Assembly (NCBI GenBank): GCA_030323885.1
Contig: CM059191.1
Coordinates: 105,463,456-105,527,455, forward strand
Direction of reading: 5' to 3'
DNA: 64,000 bases
Source: Branchipolynoe longqiensis
Lineage: Eukaryota; Annelida; Polychaeta; Phyllodocida; Polynoidae
The translations under genes and the position numbers were made by a program. This document shows, piece by piece, positions 52,570-64,000 of the stretch (positions are counted from its first letter, which is position 1; each line of letters begins with the position of its first letter). The notes below the pieces were generated by a model. The model made no database searches, had not been told where the DNA came from, and saw only the letters and a program-made list of their open reading frames with translations.

Positions 52570-53193
52570 TCATGGCGTTGCTGGAGCTTGCCCTGTACGC
52601 ACTGTATAGCCTCCCTGTTTGTTCACAGCATCCACCTGCTCCTTAGTACGGTTACTCCCCTCTGGATGTAGTTGGGCATGTGTGTTTTCGCTTAAGCGAC
52701 ACATTTCTAGACACCTATCTAATGACAAGTTTGATGTCTGGAGCAACTTATCATGCAGCTTCACCTCTGTCACCCCGCACACCAACCTGTCACACAACAA
52801 TGCGTCCTCCATCTCTAAATAGTCACAATACGATATTCGGTGCTTCAATTCTCTAATGTATGTGTCCATAGACTCATTGTTCTGGTTAAATGAGTTAAAT
52901 GTGTACCTGACAACCGTGATGTTTGTTCTTCCGACACTCTATTCCTCGAATTCCTTTACTAGTGGTTCAATATTGTCCTTCTGAGTGTCGGGTAACTTGA
53001 ATGACAAGTGCAGCTTCTGCACTTCAGGTCCCGCCACGTGCAGAAATACGCAGCATTGGATTTTTTCCGTCTTGGTGGCAGCTCCAGTAGCTATGCTGTA
53101 TATATCATACGCATGATTCCATGCGTGCCAGTTCATGGTCAAATTTCCTTCTAGGCTTAATGGCAGCGGCGGTTTCAGAGCTGAGAGCACCAT
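52570..53193 (-). pseudogene. gag: Gag of the second Mag-like Gypsy
   Basis: MVLSALKPPLPLSLEGNLTM, NWHAWNHAYDIYSIATGAAT and LHVAGPEVQKLHLSF match the Gag at 24141. A stop (TAG) near 52940 separates it from MDTYIRELKHRISYCDYLEM, LLCDRLVCGVTEVKL. The two halves are in different open segments. Confidence 0.82.
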
Positions 53194-53233
53194 GGTTTAC
53201 TCTGTGGGCGTTCTTGGTTCAGATCTGACACCA

Positions 53234-53368
53234 TGTAATATCAATGAAGACAAACAAACTCCACGACGTCCAGGATGCAAGTGGTTTATTTCTGTCCACT
53301 CCGCGGCCAACACCCCAGGTCCATGACGTCACAGAAGCCACCAGCTATATGCACAGTCTCATACCTTA
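53234..53368 (-). repeat. 5' LTR of the second Mag-like Gypsy
   Basis: 135 bp. On the minus strand it ends GATATTACA and is followed at 53233 by the primer site TGGTGTCAGAT. Confidence 0.88.
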
Positions 53369-54699
53369 GTGGCCGTACCTCTGGCACTGGGTGCAGTAGG
53401 TGGGCCGCTTGTGAGGGGTTGCCACCCAAATGTGGCCTAGGGGGCCGAAGTCAAGTTTGGCGGAAGTGTTGAGGAGGAAGGTGGTATGGATGTTTACACA
53501 GTGCGTGGGTTTGCCACCTTTTGGGGTGATGCGGGTGGCATGGATGATCCGTGTTGACCAACTAGGTCGGAGGGGTCGGCTAGGGGGGTGCAGCCTGGTT
53601 ACCACATAGTGGTGGGTCTTCGCCGAGCCTCTGATCTCAGTGAATTTGGGAGCTGCACGGAGTCTCTCAAGAAACTCCCGCGTCCGGACCCCAATGACCG
53701 TGTGGTCAGGGTATTTGTCCAGGGACAGGGTATCAGTGCCAGTGGTTGTCCACCTGGAAAAGGGCCCTCAAGGTCTCCCTGGCGTCTCCACTGTAGAGGA
53801 AGAGCGCAAGGAAATGCTTGGGGCAGCGGGCTTCAGGGAGGATCTCTGTGGGGGAGTTATTTTTGGAGGGGGGCAGGTTTTTTGGTCCTTCGGACCACGG
53901 TGGTTCATTGGATGAGGAAGGGGTGGGGGCACCTGTGCCCGGGATGGGGAAGTTGGGGGTGGTGGTGGTGGAGGCTGCAGGGGATCCGCGGGTTGGGTTT
54001 GAGGTTTTCCCCTTTCCTTTGCCCTTCCCAGTGGGTTGCCTTTTGCATTGGGTTTGGCGGGGCTGGGGGTGGGGGCAGTGTGATTGGGGAGTTTTAGGGG
54101 TTATTCCTGGTTGGGGCTGAGGGGGCGGGGCTGGTGATGGTGAGTGTGGTGTGTGTGGCGGAGGATGGGGGGTGATGGAGGAAACCCTACATTGATGTCG
54201 GACTCGATCATCTGAACTGGATGATGAGTCTGTATCTTCTTCTGCAGACTGGTCAGGAGGAGGGCCATTTGAGTAGGTGTGATCAGCACCTGGTCAAGGG
54301 CCCAGGGAAGGGTTGTTTGGGGTTTCTGCAGGCTGGGTCTCCGCCAAGGGGGTGGGGTGGGGGTGTGTGGCCCTGGTAGAAGCCTGGGTGCGAAACCCAG
54401 AGGGGTCGCAGGGGGTGTCCGGGTGTGGCAGGCTGCGCCTGGGTCTAAAAGGTGGTGACCCGGGCTGGCATGGGGGAGGGGCAAGTGGTGGTCCACCTGT
54501 GGCGGCAGTCGGTTTGGGGAGACTGGGCTGCCAGTAAGATTCCCAGCCCAAGGGAGTCAGGGTGGGGGGGGTCGAGGCGATGGGGGGTGATTGGTGAGGG
54601 GGGTGGGGGGACCGTCCTGTGGGCGAATAATAACGACCCTGTGGTGGCGGTCGTGGAGGGGTGGAAAATGGGGTAGAGCATGGGATATGGTGGGATCAA
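53369..54699 (-). pseudogene. LINE ORF1, N-terminal part
   Basis: Minus strand from about 54699 (MIPPYPMLYPIFHPS). The first 200 residues are Pro/Thr-rich with frame changes. FLERLRAAPKFTEIRGSAKT and THHYVVTRLHPPSRP may be an RRM-like fold. HCVNIHTTFLLNTS and the start of the first knuckle TYCTQCQRYGH end at 53369, where the Gypsy begins. The rest is at 48116. Clade not determined. Confidence 0.65.
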
Positions 54700-55540
54700 T
54701 CAGCGATCAAGGGGGGTATGTGGTTGGGAAAAAGGAAAAAAAGAAGAAAAGAAGAAAAAGCAATATGGAAAAAATTAGAAGTAATAGTTAAGATGTAAAT
54801 TGGAGGTGGGAAAATAGGTGGTCAGTAATACAGGGCGGCTAGTCCGCGATGTATCACTGGTGGTAATGGGGTAGGGATCAATGAACAGTCCGGAATTCAG
54901 GGGAAATTGGTAGTTGGTATGCATTTGGTTTGGGTGGAGTGGGGTGGTGGGTGAGGTGAGTGTAAGGATGTGGTGTTTGTCAGTCAAAAATAGTCAGATC
55001 AATGAGGAGCCCATCAAGAACAAGGAGTAGCCCATCAACCAGTGCCCAGTGATAAATTAATCAATACTCCACCAGTCAGTCAATAGTCATTTAGACCTGG
55101 CCAATCAAAATGGGAGTAGTGCCCAATTAGGGATCAGGGATGAGAGATAGTGGTGAGTAGCTGGTGACGGGGTGGCGAGGGTAGTGTTTAGTCAAGTATA
55201 GTAGTGGGGGGTAGTGACAGTGGGGTAGTGGGGTAGCGAGAAGGGGAGAGAGTAATGGGAAGGAGAGGAGTCATAGAAAAGGGGTTGGGGGAGGGAGTCG
55301 TTGAGTGGGAGAGGGTAGTGACAGTGAAGGTAGTGAGGGGGAGGCAGTAGTAGACAGGAGTGGAGTTGTGAGAAGGTGGGTTGAAAGTAGAGTGTCAGTG
55401 ACAGTGACAGGGAGTAGCAGCAGTGACAGTGGATAGGAGGGGAGAGGGTGGGAGGAGTAAGGGCAGTGAGAGTGGATCAGTAGAGACAACAACAACAGCG
55501 ACATCAAGCAAGGAGCAGATTAACAAAGACAAATTTATCA
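54700..55540 (-). other. Probable LINE 5' region, purine-rich and repetitive
   Basis: GAAAAAGAAAAGA-type purine run at 54728-54762 and a degenerate GTAGTGACAGTGG repeat at 55195-55500 (plus strand). No gene. Assignment to the LINE 5' UTR rests on position only. Confidence 0.4.
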
Positions 55541-55913
55541 TGGGTGGCTGGTTAGTTTTAATGGTATTACATCACTTGGCGTTGATTGTGCCTACAACGG
55601 CATCATCCGCTGCAAGGAAAACATGTTTATCAACAGTGCTAACATTGGCACTATGCACACAACCTTTTTATCGACATTTCAGTAGCAACATTATTCATTA
55701 TTCCAGTCCCTTCTCCTGCACCTGCTGCAAGCCGTAGTGGATGACGCTTGCCCTCTGGGAAGTCCTCAGAGAAGGTGGTGAAGCTGTGCTCCTCTGCCTT
55801 CTTTCTAATGGCTGTGTCATATGATACATGAACTGAGTCAAATCAGCTTTACTAAATGGAACTGAGTTTTCTTTGCTATAGCCGTCTAAAATATGTCACT
55901 CTATGTATTATAG
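55541..55913 (+). other. Intron sequence before the broken EGF exon
   Basis: No gene supported. From about 55825 it matches the sequence that precedes the exons at 59110 and 62319 (TGGAACTGAG, TTTCTTTGCTATAGCC). Confidence 0.45.
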
Positions 55914-55948
55914 CGAAGGTCAATGAGTGTGCTTCAAACCCATGTCAA
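55914..55948 (+). pseudogene. Truncated EGF exon (type B, unit 1)
   Basis: The acceptor and first 35 bases of a type B exon ([11 protein letters not shown]) are present. The sequence then jumps to TACATATAGACGAGATCG, which in unit 2 lies about 335 bases further on. A deletion removed the rest of the exon, its donor and part of the intron. Confidence 0.85.
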
Positions 55949-56916
55949 TACATATAGACGAGATCGTCATTCCAACTGTGCATGCACTGAAAACGGTGCC
56001 AAGATCAAAACAAAGGCGTCCGGCCATTGAGTTTACCGATATGTGCAGGGCAAAACTTTGATTTTGGTTGACTTTGATTCAAAATTAATGGAAATACAGA
56101 ACAATTTGGCGCAATCCTCGATTCATGCTGGCAATATAATAATATAATGAATATATTTAATGCACAAATATCATTAATTAAGCATTTGGAGCTAAGCAAC
56201 ATACACTTCCACAAAAACAATCAGTAACTTTACAGGTTGATGTTTGCATCACCATTTGAAATTAGTGTTCTAAATATTAAAATGTAAAATGTGTGAACAG
56301 AAACTTGTTTCAAAGAACTATATAGCCAACGCCTGACTAACCCTACCCATTTCCTAGCTCTACATATGTTATTAAGCATATGATATAAATAAAAACATGA
56401 ATAGAATAAGTAAAACTGACTCTGGCTATAGTTCTAACACTAGTCTGGGTGACCAGATTTGTTTAGATCTAAATGCAGATGGAATAAGATGTGCTGATTA
56501 GATTGATGTAAATGCAAAGCTGGAAAAAGATTCAGATCTTAATTTATTATATATCTTTTTGTAGTCGGTATTCTATGTTTCAAATAAGAGATGAGCTGAA
56601 ACTAGCACATTTCATGGTTGCATCCAGTGTATGAGCATGCACCATGTGCTTCTCGCTGGTTTCTTTTTCTTCCACGCATCACACAATGCACTGCGCCGCT
56701 GGAATGACAATCTAGTCTATTAGGATATGACAGAAAAAAACTGCCAGATTTTTAAATACAGAAATAATAACTGAATATTTAGTGGATTTTAGTATTTTGA
56801 GGAGTTATCCTTTCCAACTCTGAAGGCATTGATTAATAACATAGAACAATTGCTTGTCAATTTTATCCCAATTTGTTAAATGCCTTGAGTTTGATTTAAC
56901 CACAAACATGTAGTAA

Positions 56917-57273
<357 letters not shown>

Positions 57274-57399
57274 TAAGCTTATATTTGCTGAGCATAGCCA
57301 ATCAGAAAATAGTATCCATTGGCCTATCAAATGAACAATTAAATAGGAACTTGCTACATATTTTGTTCATGATGATTACCCTTCCTTTGGTTGAGGAAG

Positions 57400-58960
57400 G
57401 TGACATTGGCTCTCTCATCCATTTCGCTTACTGATAGTGATTTTCCTCTGAAGACCGTTCTGAATGCTCTAATTTGTGTTCTCTGCAGTTTAGTGTGTTG
57501 TTGATTTGTCAGAAGACCATATATTAGGTCATTGTAATCAAATATTGGTTATTTTGATCGCAATTAAGTTGATGGTTCAGTCTGGATAGTTGGTGGGATG
57601 CATTTAATGTAGTACCATTTCTTGAGCTCTTGATTTCACATGCTTTGTTCCAAAAATGATGTATTCAGATTTGTTCATTTGTAGGATTAGTTTGTTCTCA
57701 GTACACCAAGTACTGGCTCTGGCTTGCACCACTTGAACTCTAGTGGTATCCTGTTCAATGTCAATGTCACATCACCTGCAAAGAGTGACTAAAATGATTT
57801 ATTGGATACTAATTGAAACTCATTTATGAATACAAGGATGTGAAATCGCTCCTATGTGACTCCAGTTGTTACAAATCTTGCAGTAGAAGTGCCGTTTATT
57901 TGAGTAATCTGCTTTCTATTTGACAAATAATAGGCAAAGAACTTGCAGGACCTTTCCCCCAGGCCAGCACTTTGTATCTTCAGAAGTAGTATTATATGAT
58001 CAAATCCTTTGTACTGCAAGTTCCCCTCTATCCGAGTTGAGAAACAGTTCATTTAGCATTGAAGTGGCCATGGTGGTGGACCTATCTTTTCTAAAAACCA
58101 GTTTGTTCGAGAGCCAAGTAGTTAGTCTCTTCTAAGAAGGTCTTCATCTGGTCATGGATTGTCTGTTCAATGATTTTGCCAATGAGTGGGAGTATTGGTA
58201 TAGGATATAGCTCATTATGCATCTTTGGATTCATCACTTTAGGAATCGATGTTTTACTCATTAGGGGACGCACCTGTTGTGATAACCAAATTATACAGAT
58301 GTTCAAACTCATTTATTAATACTTTTTATGAAAGGTGTGTTGATGTCCTTCATCCCTGAGGACATATAGGATGACAGGATCTTAACTTTGCAAAGTGCTT
58401 CCTCTATGACCGTAGATGTTGCCAGGATGTAATACTCCAACAACCAAACCAAACCAAACCTCTTTTGAAGTTTCAGTGAGATCATATTTGAAACTGTCTT
58501 GAACTCGTTTAAAAGTCATATGGCTATGAGGAGTTTCTTGGTCAAATAGACCCCTATGTCAACAAAATAGTTATCAATCTGCTCACCAAGCTGTTCATCA
58601 AGTATTCGTTCACATGTGATTTCATCAGATAGGATATTGACTGCTGGCTTGGAATCAGGTGTGATCTGGTCAAGTTTGTTCCAGTATTTCCTGGGATTTG
58701 GATTATGTCTGAGAGCCTAATCATGATAATATCTAGATATTGCCTTTCTTACCTTCTTTACCATGCAGTCAGCGACAAATCAGTCCTCAGGCTCATCAGT
58801 TCCTTCAGCCTTCCATACAACATAATCTCTGTTGTGCTGTAATGCAATCAAGTCATTATTTATGTATATGGCTGTGCTATCTCCAATTTGCATCTCAATC
58901 ATTGAGCAATGCTCATCAACAGCTTTGCATAGTATATGAGCCTCACCACCACATCATGGC
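57400..58960 (-). pseudogene. LINE reverse transcriptase fragment in the EGF intron
   Basis: Minus-strand pieces: SKTSIPKVMNPKMHNELYPI, PILPLIGKIIEQTIHDQMKT, FLEETNYLALEQTGF, then after frame changes GFDHIILLLKIQSAGL and FAYYLSNRKQITQING. These are consecutive RT motifs of a Jockey/CR1-like LINE. The catalytic block was not clearly seen. It is absent from the equivalent place in units 2 and 3, so it entered unit 1 alone. Confidence 0.72.
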
Positions 58961-59051
58961 GGCAGGGACAAGGTAGAATGAGATAGAACTAAGCACCAGA
59001 ATATCTAGTGAAATTAAGTAATTGTGTAATGAGGCAAATCAACTGTTCTGA

Positions 59052-59246
<195 letters not shown>

Positions 59247-60596
59247 TAGAACCACAGAAAAAATAATGGATTCCAATTTCTTTTTTTTTTCCACCATGGC
59301 TCATGGAAAAGCAAATCAGAAACCTCATATTTGGTGATGATAACCAATTAGAAAATGTTGTACATTGGCATCTCGAGTGAACAATTCAATTATGAACTAG
59401 CTGTACACTATGTACATCTTTTGCTCTACTGTCACAGTACACAGGCAATGATCATTTAACTGAATACACCTCTGTACATACATATAGACGAGATCGTCAT
59501 TCCAACTGTGCATGCACTGAAAACGGTGCCAAGATCAAAACAAAGGCGTCCGGCCATTGAGTTTACCGATATGTGCAGTGCAAAACTTTGATTTTGGTTG
59601 ACTTTGATTCCAAATTAATGGAAATACAGAACAATTTGGCGCAATCCTCGATTCATGCTGGCAATATAATAATATAATGAATATATTTAATGCACAAATA
59701 TCATTAATTAAGTATTTGGAGCTAAGGAACATACAATTCCACAAAAACAATCAGTAACTTTACAGGTTGATGTTTGCATCACCATTTGAAATTAGTGTTC
59801 TAAATATTAAAATGTAAAATGTGTGAACAGAAACTTGTTTCAAAGAAATATATAACCAACGCCTGACTAACCCTACCCATTTCCTAGCTCTACAGATGTT
59901 ATTAAGCATATGATATAAATAAAAACATGAATAAAATAAGTAAAACTGACTCTGGCTATAGTTCTAACACTAGTCTGGGTGACCAGATGTGTCTAGATCT
60001 AAATGCAGATGGAATAAGATGTGCTGATTAGATTGATGTAAATGCAAAGCTGGAAAAAAGATTCAGATCTTAATTTATTATATATCTTTTTTTAGTCGGT
60101 ATTCTATGTTTCAAATAAGAGATGAGCTGAAACTAGCACATTTCAATGGCTGCATCCAGTGTATGAGCATGCACCATGTGCTTCTCGCTGGTTTCTTTTT
60201 CTTCCACGCATCACACAATACACTGCGCCACTGGAATGACAAACTAGTCTATTAGGATATGACAGAAAAAAACTGCCAGATTTTTAAATACAGAAATAAT
60301 AACTGAATATTTAGTGGATTTTAGTATTTTGACGAGTTATCCTTTCCAACTCTGAAGACCTTGATTAATGACATAGACCAATTGCTTCTCAATTTTATCC
60401 CAATTTGTTAAATGCCTTGAGTTTGATTTGACCACAAACATGTAGTAAAGTGACTGTATGTAGAGCTTCCCCAAGGGCTGATCTTCCAGCAGGTATGGGC
60501 CAGGACTAGGAATTCAAAACGTCTTGCTTTCTCAAGGCATATTGAAAAACCAAGACAGTTTTCATACAGAAATAAATATCACTTCACGTATTATAG

Positions 60597-60710
60597 CTAA
60601 CATCAATGAGTGTGCTTCAAACCCATGTCAAAACGGTGGGACATGCAATGATGATATCAACCGCTACACATGTGGATGTGTTGGAGGCTGGGAAGGAACA
60701 CGTTGTAGCA
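60597..60710 (+). CDS. EGF-repeat protein, exon 6 (type A, unit 2)
   Basis: 114 nt, phase 1-1, donor GTAAGT. Encodes [16 protein letters not shown], then [11 protein letters not shown] and GWEGTRCS. The type A flank upstream is recognised by AGTAAAGTGACTGTATG and CAAAACGTCTTGCTTTCTC. DDI replaces DGI in the hydroxylation loop. Confidence 0.9.
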
Positions 60711-61312
60711 GTAAGTTTGACATCATGGTTTGTTAGAACCACAGAAAAAGTAATGGATTCCAATTTATATTTTTTACAACATTGGCTCATGGAAAAGCAA
60801 ATCAGAAACCTCATATTTGGTGATGGTAACCAATCAGAAAATGTCATACATTGGCATCTCGAGTGAAGAATTCAATTATGAACTAGCTGTAAACTCTGTA
60901 TATCTTTTGCTCTACTCTCACAGCACACAGGCAATGATCATTATAAGTGAATGCACCTGTGTACATACATATTAGGATATGACAGCAAAAAACTGCCAGT
61001 TTTTAAATACAGAAATAATAACTGAATATTTAGTGGATTTCAGTATGTTGACGAGTTATCCTTTCCAACTCTGAAGACTTTTTTGATTAATAACATAGAC
61101 CGTTTGCTTCTCAATTTTATCCCCAATTATATAAATGCCTTGAGTTTTATTTAACCACAAACATGTAGTAAACTGACTGTACAGCTTCCCTAAGGGCTGA
61201 TCTTCCAGCGGGTATGGGCCAGGACTAGGAATCCAAAACGTCTTGCTTTCTCAAGGCGCATTGAAAAACCAAGACAGTTTCCATGCAGAAACAAATATCA
61301 CTTTATATGTGT

Positions 61313-62245
61313 TGCGTACACTTCCGTAGTTTCCACCCTGGTCATGCCATGGGACCAAAGTGTTTTTATAAGCTTAGCCATGCTCTCCGCTAGTTTGTCT
61401 CCTTCTGCATCAAGTGGCGCTTTCTCAGCAGGTATAAATTGTTCCAGGAAGCATCCTGCTGTTGGTGTTACCGTTACTGTTACTGATAGTGGGGGCACCA
61501 CTGATGGCCCCAGTGGCGGCGCTAGCACCATGTTGGTGGTAGCAGTGCCATTGTTGACAGGCACCCTGCTTGCCTCCTCCTGCCTGACTTTCCCCGCCCC
61601 AGCGGGGTTGGCTGGGGTCATGAGCCCCTGGCCTCCTGGTCGCGTGCGGCCTGCTGGGGTCACGGCTTGTGATGTGTAGCCTGGCGGCCCGTCGGCTGGT
61701 GCACCCCCGCTGGTCCTCAGCAGGCTGGAGGCAGATGGCAGCGGCCTGTTTACGGCTGATCCCGATGACGTTGGGGAACCATACCCTACTAATGCTGGCG
61801 GAGATCGTCCCTGTGAGGCCAGTCCCTGCGACTAGTTGATAGAGTATCCAGCACTCCTGTTGCGGACCTCTGTCTTCAGTTCACGTTTTCGGGCCTCCAG
61901 CTGTTCCAGCTCGGCCACGGTTGTCGGTCACTGGTCCCCAGCGGGGTCTGGCTGGGGGCTGAAGGTCCGTGTCAGGTCCATGACAACTATCCTGAGCCCG
62001 CTGTGAAGGACGCCCAGGGGAGGCGCCGTGTAGGTGGGTGGGGTCGGGGATAGCACCAGCCTCCTCCCCGATCCCTCAGTGGTTACCACCGTGCCCAGTG
62101 ATGGTGCCTGCTTCCTCCCTCCGGCGTGCTCTCTCTCCTCCATGTCTTCCTCGGAGCTTCCGTCCGACTCGTAGGTAGAGGTGTCCGAGTGCGGGCTCTC
62201 TCTCTGTCTCTTGGCTATCTCAATGAAGTCCAAGAGTAGGCTGAC
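61313..62245 (-). pseudogene. GC-rich open segment of unknown origin inserted in unit 2
   Basis: The minus strand reads through about 310 codons with only two stops (TGA near 61928, TAG near 61835). It shows an acidic Ser-rich part (STYESDGSSEEDMEEREHAG), a likely coiled coil (VAELEQLEARKRELKTEV), a Pro/Gly-rich middle, and EKAPLDAEGDKLAESMAKLI near the end. I do not recognise the protein. Composition and isolation suggest a retroelement Gag or ORF1 fragment. Units 1 and 3 lack it at the same place as far as visible. Confidence 0.5.
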
Positions 62246-62318
62246 TGTCAACTGTTCTGAATGGAACTGAGCTTTCTTTGGTATAGCCATTTAAAACATG
62301 TCACTTTATGTATTATAG

Positions 62319-62432
62319 CTAACATCAATGAGTGTGCTTCAAACCCATGTCAAAACGGTGGGACATGCAATGATGGTATCAACCACTACACATGTGGATG
62401 TGTTGGAGGCTGGGCAGGAACACGTTGTGGCA
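62319..62432 (+). CDS. EGF-repeat protein, exon 7 (type B, unit 3)
   Basis: 114 nt, phase 1-1, donor GTAAGT. Encodes [16 protein letters not shown], then [11 protein letters not shown] and GWAGTRCG. Upstream flank is type B. Compared with exon 5 it has HYTCGC for RYICRC. Confidence 0.9.
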
Positions 62433-63681
62433 GTAAGTTTGACATCATGGTTTGTTAGAACCACAGAAAAAGTAATGGATTTCGATTTTTTGTTTTTTAC
62501 AACAATGGCTCATGGAACAACGAATCAGAAACCTCAATATATTTGGTGATGGTAACCAATCAGAAAATGTTGTACATTGGCATCTCCAGTGAACAATTCA
62601 ATTAAGAACTAGCTGTAAACTCTGTACATCTTTTGCTCTACTGCCACAGTACACAGGCAATGATAATTTAAGTGAATACACCTCCGTACATACGTATAGA
62701 CCAGATCGTCATTCCAACTGTGCATGCGCTGAAAACGGCGCCGAGATCAAAGCAAAGGCGTGTCCAGCCATTGAGTTTTCCGATATGCGCAGTGCAAAAC
62801 TTTGATTTTGGTTGACTTTGATTCAAAATTAATGGAAATACAGAACAATTTGGCGCAAACATGGATTCATGCTTGCAATATAATAATATAATCAATATAT
62901 TTAATGCACAAATATTATTAATTAAGCATTTGGAGCTAAGCAACATACAATTCCACAAAAACAATCAGTAACTTTACAGGTTGATGTTTCCATCACCATT
63001 TGAAATTAGTGTTCTAAATATTAAAATGTCAAATGTGTGAACAGAAACTTGTTTCAAAGAAATATATAACCAACGCCTGACTAACCCTACCCATTTCCTA
63101 GCTCTACAGATGTTATTAAGCATATGATATAAATAAAAACATGAATAAAATAAGTAAAACTGACTCTGGCTATAGTTCTAACACTAGTCTGGGTGACCAG
63201 ATTTGTCTAGATCTGAATGCACATGGCATACGATATGCTGATTAGCTTGATGTAAATGCAAAGCTGGAAAAAAGATTCTGATCTTAATTTATTATATATC
63301 TTTTTTTAGTCGGTATTCTATGTTTCAAATAAGAGATGAGATGAGCTGAAACTAGCACATTTCATGGCTGCAACCAGTGTATGAGCATGCACCAGGTGCT
63401 TTTCGCGGGTTTCTTTTTCTTCCACGCATCCCACAATGCACTGCGCCACTGGAATGACAAACTAGTCTATTAGGATATGACAGAAAAAAACTGCCAGATA
63501 TTTAAATACAGAAATAATAACTGAATATTTAGTGGATTTTAGTATTTTGATGAGTTATCCTTTCCAACTCTGAAGGCATTGATTAATAACATAGAACAAT
63601 TGCTTCTCAATTTTATCCCAATTTGTTAAATGGCTTGAGTTTGATTTGACCACAAACATGTAGTAAAGTGACTGTATGTAG

Positions 63682-63999
<318 letters not shown>

Positions 64000-64000
64000 T

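Larger units (their letters stand above)
48117..53368 (-). mobile_element. Second Mag-like Gypsy, 135-bp LTRs, inserted in LINE ORF1
   Basis: LTRs of equal length (48117-48251, 53234-53368) differ at about 7 of 135 positions, making this older than the 24-34 kb copy. On the minus strand: primer site, Gag, knuckles, protease, RT, RNase H, integrase, 3' region with a polypurine tract. A MITE sits at the integrase end. All genes have stops or shifts. Confidence 0.88.

Noticed and set aside
55423..55737. 104-codon plus-strand frame with hydrophobic stretch
   Set aside because: Begins in a purine-rich repeat; no splice sites in register with the EGF exons and no known domain.

Overview
The window is eukaryotic (metazoan) DNA. 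Spliceosomal exons encode EGF-like domains of the Notch/fibropellin type. The rest is dominated by decayed retrotransposons: tyrosine-recombinase (YR) elements with Ngaro-like termini, Gypsy elements resembling the Mag lineage, a less common Gypsy type, and non-LTR elements. There are also MITEs and tandem repeats. This mixture fits a marine invertebrate such as a cephalochordate, hemichordate or mollusc. The species cannot be fixed from the sequence.

Layout. 1-1.03 kb: two head-to-tail pieces of one LINE family. 1.1-1.6 kb: solo terminus of a YR element, then a LINE tail. 2.41-2.80 kb: hAT-like MITE with an 8-bp target duplication. 2.9-9.9 kb: an LTR followed by a broken Gypsy element. 9.9-12.1 kb: three tandem units of about 740 bp. 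12.9-13.4 kb: a second solo YR terminus. 14.09-20.43 kb, minus strand: nearly complete YR retrotransposon 'YR-C' (Gag, RT-RNase H, recombinase, split direct repeats). 20.4-23.7 kb: AT-rich DNA with three tandem-repeat families. 23.67-34.30 kb is a three-level nest: a solo LTR interrupted by a Mag-like Gypsy with 154-bp LTRs, itself interrupted in its RT gene by YR element 'YR-A' (26106-31356). 35.2-38.45 kb: another Mag-like fragment and rearranged element 'YR-B'.

39.6-64 kb, plus strand: a host gene for an EGF-repeat protein. Eight exons have intact reading frames and sit between good splice sites. Seven are exactly 114 nt, the first is 219 nt, and all are phase 1-1. A ninth exon is truncated. 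From 55.9 kb the exons lie in tandem genomic units of about 3.2 kb, each carrying two EGF exons. The intron between 42.7 and 55.9 kb is swollen by decayed element 'YR-D' and by a minus-strand LINE whose ORF1 is split by a second Mag-like Gypsy, which itself carries a MITE.

How parts work together. In the YR elements the promoter (TATA-like box) lies in repeat A and the polyadenylation signal in repeat B. The order A1-genes-B1-A2-B2 lets an internal B1-A2 junction rebuild the ends. That junction is a nested palindrome in two unrelated families and is the best candidate for the recombinase site. Gag and RT are in the -1 relation in both YR-C and YR-A. YR-C has a canonical slippery heptamer followed by a stem at the overlap. 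In three elements the recombinase domain begins right after a 3' splice-site-like sequence, which suggests that it may be expressed by splicing. None of the mobile elements looks fully intact.
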